Of a stretch of DNA of 64,000 bases, positions 27,122 to 35,606 are shown in pieces. This DNA is from an uncultured Pelagimonas sp. Lineage in GTDB: Bacteria; Pseudomonadota; Alphaproteobacteria; Rhodobacterales; Rhodobacteraceae. The position numbers and the translations under genes were made by a program. The stretch's first letter is position 1. Each line of letters starts with the position of its first letter. The stretch spans positions 434,001-498,000 of the forward strand of contig NZ_CANMKO010000002.1 of NCBI RefSeq assembly GCF_947498515.1. The letters run 5' to 3'. The notes under the pieces were generated by a model. That model did no database searches, was not told the origin of the DNA, and saw only the letters and a program-made list of their open reading frames with translations.

Positions 27122-28495
27122 ATGTTTCTATCGGTTTTTGATATGTTTAAGGTCGGCGTCGGGCCATCTTCATCCCATACGATGGGGCCAATGGTGGCCG
27201 GGGCGCTGTTTTTGGACGCTCTGCGCGCCGCGCCATTTCGGGCGCATGGATTGCGGGCATCGCTGCATGGATCATTGGCCTTTACCGGGGTTGGCCATGC
27301 CACCGATCGCGCCACGGTGTTGGGATTGGCCGGATTTGCCCCGGCGGATTACGATTTTGACAAGGCCGAGGCGGCTTTGGCGGCGATACGGGACAGTGGA
27401 CAGGTCACGCCCGAGGGGTTGGAGCCGTTGCGGTTTGATCCCAAGGTTGATCTGGTCTTTGACTTTGGCCCGGCCCTGTCTGGTCATGCCAATGGTATGA
27501 TCTTGATGGCGACGGATGCGCAGGGTGATGTCATCTTGCAAGAGACCTATTATTCGATTGGTGGCGGGTTTGTGTTGACCGAAGGTGAGCTTGCCTCGGG
27601 CGAGGATGTCGATCACGGCACGCCGGTCCCCTACCCATTTCAGAGCGGAGCCGAGATGCTCGATATGGCGGCGGCGTCTGGCAAAACAATTGCCCAGATG
27701 AAACGCGCCAATGAGATATCGCGCGGCTGTTCGGAGAGTTTGGACAAAGGCGTCGCGCGGATCTGGGAGGTGATGAACGCCTGCATTGATCGTGGGTTAG
27801 AACGTGAGGGGATTTTGCCCGGTGGCTTGAATGTCAAACGCCGCGCGCCGGGGATTTTGGCCCAGCTTGAGGCCGAGCGTGGCATGAATTTGACCGCCCC
27901 GCATACGATCAACGATTGGATGAGCACCTACGCCATGGCGGTCAACGAGGAAAACGCCGCCGGTGGTCAGGTTGTGACCGCGCCGACCAACGGCGCGGCG
28001 GGGGTTGTGCCCGCGGTCATTCGCTATTGGCTTGATTTTGTGCCCGGCGCGGTTGGGTCCAAGGTGCCGGAATTCTTGCTCACGGCGGCGGCGATTGGCG
28101 GTTTGGTGAAATACAACGCGTCGATTTCGGGGGCCGAGGCCGGATGTCAGGCCGAAGTCGGCAGCGCATCAGCCATGGCGGCGGCGGGGCTTTGTGCGGT
28201 GATGGGGGGCAGCGCCAAGCAGGTTGAGAATGCGGCAGAAATTGCGCTGGAGCATCATTTGGGCATGACCTGTGATCCGGTGAAAGGGTTGGTGCAGGTG
28301 CCTTGTATCGAACGCAACGGATTGGGCGCGATCAAAGCAGTCTCGGCGGCATCCCTTGCCTTGCGCGGGGATGGTGACCATTTGGTGCCCTTAGATGCGG
28401 TGATCGAAACCATGCGCCAGACCGGGCATGACATGCATGAGAAATACAAAGAGACGTCGTTGGGTGGATTGGCGGTCAATGTGCCAAACTGTTGA
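27122..28495 (+). CDS. sdaA: L-serine ammonia-lyase (serine dehydratase), single-chain type
   Basis: A 457-residue protein of normal length for the fused alpha/beta form. It begins 'MFLSVFDMFKVGVGPSSSHT' with the diagnostic SSSHTMGP. Fe-S ligand cysteines are seen in 'EAGCQAEVGSASAMAAAGLC' and 'MTCDPVKGLVQVPC'. It deaminates L-serine to pyruvate and ammonia using a [4Fe-4S] cluster in the cytosol. The C-terminal 'KYKETSLGGLAVNVPNC' supplies the tail cysteine that reaches the active site in related enzymes. A candidate operator lies upstream and a hairpin terminator downstream. Confidence 0.96.
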   Translation: MFLSVFDMFKVGVGPSSSHTMGPMVAGALFLDALRAAPFRAHGLRASLHGSLAFTGVGHATDRATVLGLAGFAPADYDFDKAEAALAAIRDSGQVTPEGLEPLRFDPKVDLVFDFGPALSGHANGMILMATDAQGDVILQETYYSIGGGFVLTEGELASGEDVDHGTPVPYPFQSGAEMLDMAAASGKTIAQMKRANEISRGCSESLDKGVARIWEVMNACIDRGLEREGILPGGLNVKRRAPGILAQLEAERGMNLTAPHTINDWMSTYAMAVNEENAAGGQVVTAPTNGAAGVVPAVIRYWLDFVPGAVGSKVPEFLLTAAAIGGLVKYNASISGAEAGCQAEVGSASAMAAAGLCAVMGGSAKQVENAAEIALEHHLGMTCDPVKGLVQVPCIERNGLGAIKAVSAASLALRGDGDHLVPLDAVIETMRQTGHDMHEKYKETSLGGLAVNVPNC

Positions 28496-28536
28496 TGTGC
28501 CTACGGCACCGGTGTTGCGCCTGCGGCGGGCGGGTG

Positions 28537-28559
28537 GCGGTTTTTCGATGAAAAACCGC
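28537..28559 (+). terminator. Hairpin after sdaA
   Basis: GCGGTTTTTC and GAAAAACCGC form a perfect 10-bp stem around a three-base loop, 41 bp past the sdaA stop. No long T-run follows, so termination strength is uncertain. Confidence 0.6.
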
Positions 28560-28693
28560 GATGAGGGGCCAGCCCCTCTTGGCCCGATGGGCCAATTCAC
28601 CCCGGAGTTTAATTGGCGAAATGAAATCTGGACCGCTTTGGGGGGGCGTGACGCGCCGGAGTGGCGCCAAGGCGGGTGGAAAACCGGTTTGAA

Positions 28694-29254
28694 TTAGCCC
28701 GACAAGCGGCAAATCATGAATTTGCACCCCTGTCCTTTGGCGGTGACAAGGCGCAAAGCCCCCGCTTGACGAAAGCGCAGGGCGTCGCCCGGACCCAAAC
28801 TATAGGTGTTGTTGCCCTGATCGGCGTGCATATAGCCCGAAATCACAATGAGATGGACCTCTTGCCCTTCAAGGTCATCACCGTCTTGGGTGATTTCGCT
28901 ACCGGGCGGAAGACGACATTCCTCGATTTCACCGGCCAAGGCGGCGGCACCGGGGGACACGATACGGCGGGCATAACCCGTGTCGCCATCGCGCCAGATG
29001 GCTTGGTCATCGCGTTCAATGTGGGCTGGAAAGCTGGCCTCGGTCATCGCGAGCAGGCGTGACAGGCTCATGCTATGGGCGGCCGCAAGTTTATCCAGCA
29101 CATCGGCAGATGGGCTGACTTCGGCATTTTCAAGCCGCGACAAGGCGGCACGACTGACGCCACTTGCGCCCGCTAACTGGTCCAAGGTCCAACCCTTGTC
29201 GGCGCGCAACCGTGACAGCCGGTCTGCGAGCCTGACGGTGAGGTCGCTCTTCAT
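28694..29254 (-). CDS. XRE-family regulator with cupin sensor domain
   Basis: A 186-residue protein. Residues ~8-62 are a helix-turn-helix of the XRE type ('RLSRLRADKGWTLDQLAGAS', 'GVSRAALSRLENAEVSPSAD'). Residues ~105-180 form a cupin barrel ('SEITQDGDDLEGQEVHLIVI', 'SGYMHADQGNNTYSLGPGDA'). Such proteins sense small amino-acid-like ligands through the cupin. Convergence with sdaA and the inverted repeat upstream of sdaA suggest control of serine catabolism. Upstream of its own start is a GC-rich palindrome around CCCCCCGGGAATC, possibly an autoregulatory site, but this is weaker evidence. Confidence 0.9.
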   Translation of the reverse strand: MKSDLTVRLADRLSRLRADKGWTLDQLAGASGVSRAALSRLENAEVSPSADVLDKLAAAHSMSLSRLLAMTEASFPAHIERDDQAIWRDGDTGYARRIVSPGAAALAGEIEECRLPPGSEITQDGDDLEGQEVHLIVISGYMHADQGNNTYSLGPGDALRFRQAGALRLVTAKGQGCKFMICRLSG

Positions 29255-29371
29255 TACTATCCCCCCGGGAATCTATCCCGTCTAAGGGACTAGAAACCAA
29301 ATACCGAGGAAACGCAAGGTAAGCCTAGAATTTCGCACGCAGAAACAGCGCGGCGTTTTGATGCCCCAGCC

Positions 29372-30016
29372 TTACTGCTTTGACGCAGCGAGGACGACGG
29401 GGATGAATTCGGAGAGCAGTGAGGGCGTATCCGCCAAAGACGAATCCAGACCAATTTGGGTCAATTCACCCTCGTGGAGAGCGATGATGAACCGGCAAAG
29501 ACGGTCAAGTTTTGTAGGATCATCGATCAAATCCGGACGCAACCCGGTGAGGATTTGCGCCAGCCGCGCGCGGCTTTCGGTGCGCGATGTCAACAATTGC
29601 GCCCGCGCCTCTGGGTTGCGCAAGGCGTGGATGATGAACTCTTTGTTGAGGATGTCCCAGCGCAGCTCATCCGCGTCAGGACGTGCCAAAAGCTCGGTCA
29701 ATTTGGCCAGCGGATCAGAGGCGTTTTGCGCGGCTTGCGCGATCTCGGACATACGTGCCCAGAGCCGATCGGTTCGCCGGTCATAAAGCGCAAAGAACAG
29801 CGCATCTTTGTCGACGAAATTCGAATAAAACGCCCCGCGCGAAAACCCGGCCTTTTTGCAGATCAGATCAATCGAGGCCCCGGCAAAGCCCTTTTCGGCA
29901 AAGGCCAGCGCCGCGCCGTCGATCAACCGATCACGCACTTCGTCACGCTTGGGACGGCGTTGGCGGGCCGGGTCGCCGTCGGGATTCGAGATGACGTCGC
30001 GTCGGGAAAGATTCAT
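29372..30016 (-). CDS. TetR family transcriptional regulator
   Basis: ATG 30016 ('MNLSRRDVISNPDGDPARQR') gives 214 residues; the open frame runs on upstream through the operator and into the divergent gene and is not credible there. The N-terminal TetR helix-turn-helix is clear: 'RLIDGAALAFAEKGFAGASI', 'DLICKKAGFSRGAFYSNFVD'. The C-terminal ligand domain is helical and unassigned. A perfect operator palindrome sits 19 bp upstream, between it and the divergent flavin-dehydrogenase operon. It very likely represses both. Confidence 0.92.
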   Translation of the reverse strand: MNLSRRDVISNPDGDPARQRRPKRDEVRDRLIDGAALAFAEKGFAGASIDLICKKAGFSRGAFYSNFVDKDALFFALYDRRTDRLWARMSEIAQAAQNASDPLAKLTELLARPDADELRWDILNKEFIIHALRNPEARAQLLTSRTESRARLAQILTGLRPDLIDDPTKLDRLCRFIIALHEGELTQIGLDSSLADTPSLLSEFIPVVLAASKQ

Positions 30017-30034
30017 CCGTTGCCTCACTTTGAT

Positions 30035-30056
30035 TTCGATACAATAGTGTATCGAA
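30035..30056. promoter_or_regulatory. TetR operator between divergent genes
   Basis: TTCGATACA (30035-30043) and TGTATCGAA (30048-30056) are perfect inverted arms with spacer ATAG. The site lies 19 bp before the tetR start and 43 bp before the FAD-dehydrogenase start, as expected for joint autorepression. Confidence 0.85.
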
Positions 30057-30098
30057 TACGAAATTGCATGCAGGTTTTGCGCTTTAGGCGGGGGATAG

Positions 30099-31772
30099 AT
30101 GAACCAAGAGGCGGACGCCATTGTCATTGGGGCCGGATTGGCCGGGCTTGTCGCCGCAACCGAAGCGGCGGCGGCCGGGTTGCGGGTTGTTGTCCTTGAC
30201 CAAGAAAGCGAGGCCAATCTTGGCGGTCAGGCGTTTTGGAGCCTTGGCGGATTGTACATGGTTGATACCCCTGAGCAGCGTCGGTTGGGGGTGAAAGACA
30301 GTTTTGATCTGGCCTGGGCCGATTGGCAGGGCAGCGCCGGGTTTGATCGCGATGAGGATTATTGGCCGCAAAAATGGGCGCGGGCCTATGTGGAATTTGC
30401 CGCCGGGGAAAAGCGGGACTGGCTGCGCGGCTTCGGGCTCAAGCTGTTTCCGATTGTCGGCTGGGCGGAACGCGGTGGCATTGATGCCTCGAGCCACGGC
30501 AATTCGGTGCCGCGGTTTCACATCACTTGGGGCACCGGCCCCGGTGTTGTTGAGGTGTTTGAAAAGCGCGCGCGGGCCATGGTGGCCGAGGGTAAGATTA
30601 CCTTTAAGTTTCGCCACCAAGTGGATGATCTAATTGTTGAAAACGGGTCATGCGTTGGGGTGATCGGGTCCCGTCTAGCCAAGGATGATGCGCCACGCGG
30701 GGCCCCGAGCAACCGGGATGTGACCGGGACCTTTGAGATGCGCGCCGGGGCGGTGATTGTCTGTTCGGGCGGGATTGGCGGCAACCTTGATCTGGTCAGG
30801 GCGAGTTGGCCCAAGCGCCTCGGCAAAGCGCCTGAACATATGATCAAAGGGGTGCCCGCCCATGTCGACGGTCGTATGATCGGTATTTCGGAGCAGGCCG
30901 GGGCCAACACCATCAACAAGGACCGCATGTGGCATTACGTCGAAGGGGTGCGCAATTGGAATCCGATTTGGCCCGACCACGCCATTCGCATTTTGCCGGG
31001 GCCAAGTTCGATGTGGTTTGACGCGACGGGCAAGCGTATGAAAGCACCAAATTATCCCGGATATGATAGTTTGGGTGCCCTGCACGACATCATGGAAACC
31101 GGGTATGATTACACGTGGTTTGTGCTTACCCAGAGCATCATCAAAAAGGAATTCGCGCTTAGCGGATCAGAGCAAAACCCCGATCTTACGGGGCGGGATT
31201 GGAAAATGGTACTGGGCCGCGCCTTTGGCCCCAAAGCCACCGGTCCAGTTGAGGCGTTCAAGGAATATGGCGACGATTTTGCCGTGGCGGAGACGTTGGA
31301 CGACTTGGTTGGCAAGATGAATGGCATTGCCGGGAACGAGATGTTGCAAGTCGATGACCTGCGCCGTCAGATCGCGGACAGAGATCGCCAGATCGACAAT
31401 AAGTTCACCAAAGATCAGCAAGTTATGGGTCTTCGGACCTTTCGAAATTACATCGGTGACAAGCTGATCCGCACCGCGAAACCACATAAGATTTTGGACC
31501 CAAAACACGGGCCGTTGATTGCGGTCAAGCTCAACATCCTGACCCGCAAAACCCTTGGCGGGATCGAAACCGATCTGGGTGGGCGTTGTTTCCGCCGTGC
31601 TGAGGGGCGCGGCGCCGAGGTGATGCCGGGGCTTTATGCGGCGGGCGAAGTCTCGGGCTTTGGCGGCGGCGGCTATCACGGCTATCGCGCACTTGAAGGA
31701 ACGTTTTTGGGCGGCTGTATCTTTTCGGGGCGTCAGGCCGGGCGCGCCGCGGCCGCGGATTTAGAGAGTTAA
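30099..31772 (+). CDS. FAD-dependent dehydrogenase (fumarate reductase/ketosteroid dehydrogenase-like)
   Basis: A 557-residue protein. The Rossmann dinucleotide motif 'ADAIVIGAGLAGLVAATEAA' starts at residue 5, with the E/D-binding strand 'LRVVVLDQESEANLGGQAFW'. 'GRCFRRAEGRGAEVMPGLYA' and 'AAGEVSGFGGGGYHGYRALE' followed by 'GTFLGGCIFSGRQAG' form the FAD-binding C-terminal block of the FRD/SDH/3-ketosteroid-1-dehydrogenase superfamily. It would introduce a double bond or reduce one in a carbon chain or ring. First gene of a TetR-controlled unit with a transporter and an SDR. The specific substrate is unknown. Confidence 0.88.
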   Translation: MNQEADAIVIGAGLAGLVAATEAAAAGLRVVVLDQESEANLGGQAFWSLGGLYMVDTPEQRRLGVKDSFDLAWADWQGSAGFDRDEDYWPQKWARAYVEFAAGEKRDWLRGFGLKLFPIVGWAERGGIDASSHGNSVPRFHITWGTGPGVVEVFEKRARAMVAEGKITFKFRHQVDDLIVENGSCVGVIGSRLAKDDAPRGAPSNRDVTGTFEMRAGAVIVCSGGIGGNLDLVRASWPKRLGKAPEHMIKGVPAHVDGRMIGISEQAGANTINKDRMWHYVEGVRNWNPIWPDHAIRILPGPSSMWFDATGKRMKAPNYPGYDSLGALHDIMETGYDYTWFVLTQSIIKKEFALSGSEQNPDLTGRDWKMVLGRAFGPKATGPVEAFKEYGDDFAVAETLDDLVGKMNGIAGNEMLQVDDLRRQIADRDRQIDNKFTKDQQVMGLRTFRNYIGDKLIRTAKPHKILDPKHGPLIAVKLNILTRKTLGGIETDLGGRCFRRAEGRGAEVMPGLYAAGEVSGFGGGGYHGYRALEGTFLGGCIFSGRQAGRAAAADLES

Positions 31773-31793
31773 CGAGGTAAGGGAGACGACACC

Positions 31794-32666
31794 ATGGATA
31801 TCATGAGCATTTTACCAGACGTGCTATTGGTCGCTTTGGCCTTGGTGATGTTGGGCCTTGGGCTGGAACTGACCCTGCGGGATTTTGCCCGCGTCACCCA
31901 ACACAAAGGCGCGGTGATTTTGGCGCTGGTCTTGCAAGTCATCCTATTGCCGATCGCGTGTTTGTTGATCGTCTACGGCTTTGCCCTTCCGGCGGCCTTT
32001 GCGGTGGGGATGATGATCTTGGCGGCCTCGCCCGGCGGGGTCACGGCCAATCTTTTCAGCCACTTATACGGCGGCAAGGTGGCGATGAACATCTCGCTAA
32101 CCGCCATCAACACGGTTTTGGCGATTGTCACGCTCCCCTTGATCTCCAACATCGCCATCGCGATTTTCGCGCCCGAAGGATCGGATGGCGCGGTGGTACC
32201 GCTGCAATTTGGCAAGGTCGCGCAGGTGGTTGCGGTGGTCTTGGTGCCGGTCTCGATTGGCATGGTAACTCGTCGGTTTGCCCCCGCCCTCGCCACGCGC
32301 GCCCAAAAACCTTTCAAGGTTTTTTCTGCGCTGGTGCTGGCCGGGTTCGCCTTGATCGCCATTGTATCGGAACGTCAGGCTTTGGCCGATAGTTTCGCCA
32401 CGCTTGGCCCGGCGGTGATTGTCTTTAACTTGGTGAGCCTCTTGGCGGGCTATCACATTTCGCGAATGCGCGGATTGGACGAAGGCTCCGCCCGCGCCAT
32501 CAGCTTTGAGATTGGCATCCATAACTCGACCCTCGCGCTCTATATCGCGCTCTCAGTGCTTGGGAACTTCCAAATCGCCCTGCCCGCCGCGCTTTATTCC
32601 GTTTCGATGTATGTCACAGCGGTGCTGTTCGGGCTTTGGTTAACGCGCAAAGACAAGGCGCAATGA
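31794..32666 (+). CDS. Bile acid:sodium symporter (BASS) family transporter
   Basis: A 290-residue protein with about nine or ten hydrophobic segments. 'LPDVLLVALALVMLGLGLEL' opens the protein, and 'MILAASPGGVTANLFSHLYG' with 'KVAMNISLTAINTVLAIVTL' is the family signature containing the Na+/substrate crossover region. 'FEIGIHNSTLALYIALSVLG' matches the second crossover. It imports an organic anion with sodium across the inner membrane. It is 21 bp after the dehydrogenase gene and overlaps the next SDR start, so it lies in one operon. The substrate could be a steroid or another carboxylate; unresolved. Confidence 0.9.
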   Translation: MDIMSILPDVLLVALALVMLGLGLELTLRDFARVTQHKGAVILALVLQVILLPIACLLIVYGFALPAAFAVGMMILAASPGGVTANLFSHLYGGKVAMNISLTAINTVLAIVTLPLISNIAIAIFAPEGSDGAVVPLQFGKVAQVVAVVLVPVSIGMVTRRFAPALATRAQKPFKVFSALVLAGFALIAIVSERQALADSFATLGPAVIVFNLVSLLAGYHISRMRGLDEGSARAISFEIGIHNSTLALYIALSVLGNFQIALPAALYSVSMYVTAVLFGLWLTRKDKAQ

Positions 32667-33472
32667 AGGTTATCATTCTCACCGGGGCCTCCGAAGGGAT
32701 TGGGGCCGAGCTTGCCCGCCAGATCGCAACCCGTGACGAGGGGCGCGTGGCTGTGGTTCTGGCGGCGCGGCGGCGGGCGGCGCTTGAAACTGTTGCAGCG
32801 GAGATGCGCGCGAAGGGGACGCGCGTGGAGATCATTCCGACCGATGTAACGGATCGCGCTGCCTGCCGCCATTTGATCGATGAAACCATGGCGCGGCTTG
32901 GGCGCATTGATGTGTTGATCAACAATGCCGGCATGTCCGCCCATGCCAATTTTGAGACCATCAATGACGATGATCTTGCATGGTACGAGCGCCTGATGGT
33001 GGTCAATTACTGGTCGGTTGTCTGGCTGACCAAAGCCGCCCTGCCCCATTTGCTGGCCAGCAAAGGACAGGTGGTTGGGGTGAGTTCGCTGGCGGGTTTG
33101 GTTGGGGTGCCCGGCCGCACCGCCTATTGTAGCACCAAATTTGCCATGAACGGATTTCTGGAGGCCCTGCGCGCCGAACTTGGCCACAAGGGCTTGCGCG
33201 TGACCTTGGCTTATCCCGGCACCGTCGACACCAATATTCGCAAACAAGGGTTCGCGCAGGGCGGTACGGCGCCCGGCGTGTCGATGCTCAAAGACGACAA
33301 GGCCATGCCAGTCGAGACCTGCGCGCGCCTGATCCTCGCGGGTATGACGCGCAACAAGCGCGAGGTTGTGATGACGCGCAAGGCCCGTTTGGGGCGTTGG
33401 TTGCGCCTGATCGCTCCGGGTGTGGTCGACCGGATGGCAATGAAAGAGATCAAGGACGGTTTCCGCCCTTGA
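32663..33472 (+). CDS. Short-chain dehydrogenase/reductase
   Basis: ATG 32663 overlaps the transporter stop as ATGA, a translational-coupling arrangement. The product is 269 residues. The SDR motifs are complete: 'VIILTGASEGIGAELARQIA' (cofactor loop TGxxxGIG), 'DVLINNAGMSAHANFE' (NNAG), catalytic 'VVGVSSLAGLVGVPGRTAYC' followed by 'STKFAMNGFLEALRAEL' (Ser, Tyr, Lys) and 'VTLAYPGTVDTNI'. The absence of an acidic residue right after the second strand ('VVLAARRRAALE') favours NADP(H). It likely oxidises or reduces a hydroxy/keto group on the substrate of this operon. Confidence 0.92.
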   Translation: MKVIILTGASEGIGAELARQIATRDEGRVAVVLAARRRAALETVAAEMRAKGTRVEIIPTDVTDRAACRHLIDETMARLGRIDVLINNAGMSAHANFETINDDDLAWYERLMVVNYWSVVWLTKAALPHLLASKGQVVGVSSLAGLVGVPGRTAYCSTKFAMNGFLEALRAELGHKGLRVTLAYPGTVDTNIRKQGFAQGGTAPGVSMLKDDKAMPVETCARLILAGMTRNKREVVMTRKARLGRWLRLIAPGVVDRMAMKEIKDGFRP

Positions 33473-33487
33473 TGCCTTTGGCCGGTC

Positions 33488-34930
33488 TTATTGCTTGCTC
33501 AGCAGGGCCCCATAGAAATTCATCCCCGCCTCAAGGTTTTCAATCGACAGGCGTTCGTCGATGCCATGAAACCGGGCGATATCATCATTGGTGACCTTGA
33601 ACGGATTGATCCGAAAGGCGTTTTTCGCCGCCAGCGCATAGTGGCGCGCATCGGTTGCGGCGATGGTCAGACCGGGCACCGTGGCCAGAGGGCCAAAGGC
33701 TTGGGTGATCGCGGTTTTAATTTGCGTATAGCCTGCGCTGGCCTCATCGGCGACCGGCGAGGGGTTTGACGAAAACTGACGATCGACAACAATCTCGACC
33801 TCGGGGTCGTCGATGGTTTCGGTCACATGGGCGATGACACTGTCGATGGTGTCGCGCGGGTGAATGCGGAAATTGATCACCGCCGAAGCTTCGGCGGCAA
33901 GCACGTTTTCCTTGTTTGAACCGGCCAACATCGTTGGCGCGGTGGTGGTGCGCAGCATGGCGTTGGTGGTGGCGGCGTCCGACAAGACAACGTTCAGAAG
34001 CGGTGAAAACAGCCATGTATTGGCAAACAGCACACGTTTTTCGAGGCTGAAATGACGGCCCAGATTGTCAAAAAACGCGCCCGAAACATCGCTCAGCCCA
34101 CCGGGAACCGGCGTGGTTTGCAGCGCATCCACCGCCCGCGCAATGCGGCCAACGGCGGTGACACGAGGCGGCAAGGCCGAATGCCCTCCGGGCGAGCGCG
34201 CCACGAGTTTAACGGTGACATAGCCCTTTTCCGCGAGGTTGATGCTTGCCACCGGAACGTCGAGACCGGGGATCACATCTTGGAGAACAAAGGAGCCTTC
34301 GTCCAGCGCCCAGTCCAAGGTGATACCCTGTGCTATCAGGAGGTTGGCCACCGTCAAGGCCCCGTCGCCGCCGATTTCCTCATCGCCGCCAAAGGACAGG
34401 TAAACGGTGCGCTTGGGGGTAAAGCCAGTGGCCAAAAGATGTTCGACCGTGGCCATGATGGCAATCAGCGCCCCCTTATCATCCAGCGTACCACGCCCCC
34501 AAACATAGCCATCGGCAATTTCGCCGGAAAAGGGCGTATAGCTCCAACGATCAAGCGAGCCAAAGGAGATCGGCACAACGTCGGAATGAGCGGCAAGCAG
34601 AACCGGCGCGAGGGAGGGATCGGTGCCCTCCCACTTGTAAAGCTGGGTGTTATTGGCAAGGGGTTCAAGCGTCAACTTATTGGCGATAAGCGGAAATTCG
34701 GATTTCAGCAGCGCCAGAAACCCATCAAATTCCTCTTGATGGCTGCCATTGGCGATGGTCTTGAATTGCACCGCTTTGGAGAGCGATTGGGCGGCGGCGT
34801 CAATGTCGGCCCCAAGGACATAGGGCGCGGCGCTTTGCGATGCTTGCGGCGTGAACTGCCACGTGTTGTAGCCGATCACCCCGGTCAAAAGTGCCAAACC
34901 GGCCCCGGCCCCCATCAAGATTTTGCGCAT
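33488..34930 (-). CDS. M20 family metallopeptidase, membrane-anchored or exported
   Basis: A 480-residue protein; the N-terminus 'MRKILMGAGAGLALLTGVIG' is a signal/anchor helix. Zinc-site motifs are in order: 'PVLLAAHSDVVPIS' (His), 'VWGRGTLDDKGALIAI' (bridging Asp), 'LSFGGDEEIGGDGA' (Glu pair), and near the end 'DDIARFHGIDERLSIENL' (His). The dimerisation/lid domain lies between. The carboxypeptidase S/PM20D1 branch of M20 fits best, with activity on N-acyl or peptide amide bonds. It faces the SDR gene tail to tail with a 15-bp gap and is separate from the TetR operon. Confidence 0.9.
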   Translation of the reverse strand: MRKILMGAGAGLALLTGVIGYNTWQFTPQASQSAAPYVLGADIDAAAQSLSKAVQFKTIANGSHQEEFDGFLALLKSEFPLIANKLTLEPLANNTQLYKWEGTDPSLAPVLLAAHSDVVPISFGSLDRWSYTPFSGEIADGYVWGRGTLDDKGALIAIMATVEHLLATGFTPKRTVYLSFGGDEEIGGDGALTVANLLIAQGITLDWALDEGSFVLQDVIPGLDVPVASINLAEKGYVTVKLVARSPGGHSALPPRVTAVGRIARAVDALQTTPVPGGLSDVSGAFFDNLGRHFSLEKRVLFANTWLFSPLLNVVLSDAATTNAMLRTTTAPTMLAGSNKENVLAAEASAVINFRIHPRDTIDSVIAHVTETIDDPEVEIVVDRQFSSNPSPVADEASAGYTQIKTAITQAFGPLATVPGLTIAATDARHYALAAKNAFRINPFKVTNDDIARFHGIDERLSIENLEAGMNFYGALLSKQ

Positions 34931-34998
34931 GTTCCCCCCAAGACATCTGTTTTGGTCAGCTTAAAAAGATCGCCCCAAGGTGCCAGCAAGACCTCGCG

Positions 34999-35508
34999 TC
35001 AGTCGCGGTTTTTGGGGAACCACGCCATGGTGATGTCGGTGGCAATCGGGTGTTCACCGCTGCTATCGGTGAGTTCAATCGACACAGTGACCTCGCCTTT
35101 TTCTTGTTCCATCGCTGGGCGGAGTTTTTCTTCGGGGAGGGTTGCAACCGCGCGAATGTCGCCGCGGATCGGTTTGTGAAGCTCGGCCGACATGCTGCGC
35201 ACCACAACCACCGCCCCCTTTGGCACCCAATGGGCAAGCAGGATACCAGCGGCAAATTCACCGGGCATTTGGCAGACGACGCCATGAATTCCGCCAACAT
35301 GATTGCGGAATTTTCGGCGGTTTTTCAGGGTCATCTCAACGCGGGTCGGGTTCAAAACGCGGGTGCGAATACCGACGGTGGCAAAGGCGCGGATCAGGCG
35401 ACCAAAAATAACGTCAAAGGCGCGCAGACGCAGCGGTTCGGGCAAGAAAGCAATACGGGCGAGCACGCCGTTGAGCTGATTTTTCGGCAATTCTAATGTG
35501 GTCGGCAT
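34999..35508 (-). CDS. Hotdog-fold thioesterase-like protein (DUF4442 type)
   Basis: ATG 35508 has AGGGA 7 nt upstream and gives 169 residues. The sequence 'TRVEMTLKNRRKFRNHVGGI', 'HGVVCQMPGEFAAGILLAHW' and 'LHKPIRGDIRAVATLPEEKL' follows the hotdog pattern of PaaI/DUF4442 acyl-CoA thioesterase relatives, including the Asn-His-x-Gly-Gly region at the substrate pocket. It probably hydrolyses an acyl-CoA thioester in the cytosol; acyl preference is unknown. Spaced ~100 bp from the SDR upstream on the same strand, it could be cotranscribed with it. Confidence 0.8.
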   Translation of the reverse strand: MPTTLELPKNQLNGVLARIAFLPEPLRLRAFDVIFGRLIRAFATVGIRTRVLNPTRVEMTLKNRRKFRNHVGGIHGVVCQMPGEFAAGILLAHWVPKGAVVVVRSMSAELHKPIRGDIRAVATLPEEKLRPAMEQEKGEVTVSIELTDSSGEHPIATDITMAWFPKNRD

Positions 35509-35606
35509 GTTTGGTCCCTGCGCTTTACGTTGCACATGGGTTACGTCAGCTTGCCGCCCGCGCCAATCACGACGCGGCGCAAAGCGGGGCGTTTCGTGGC
35601 GTCACT

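Noticed and set aside
29456-30199. Plus-strand frame across tetR
   Set aside because: It runs antisense through tetR and across its operator into the next gene; no coding evidence.
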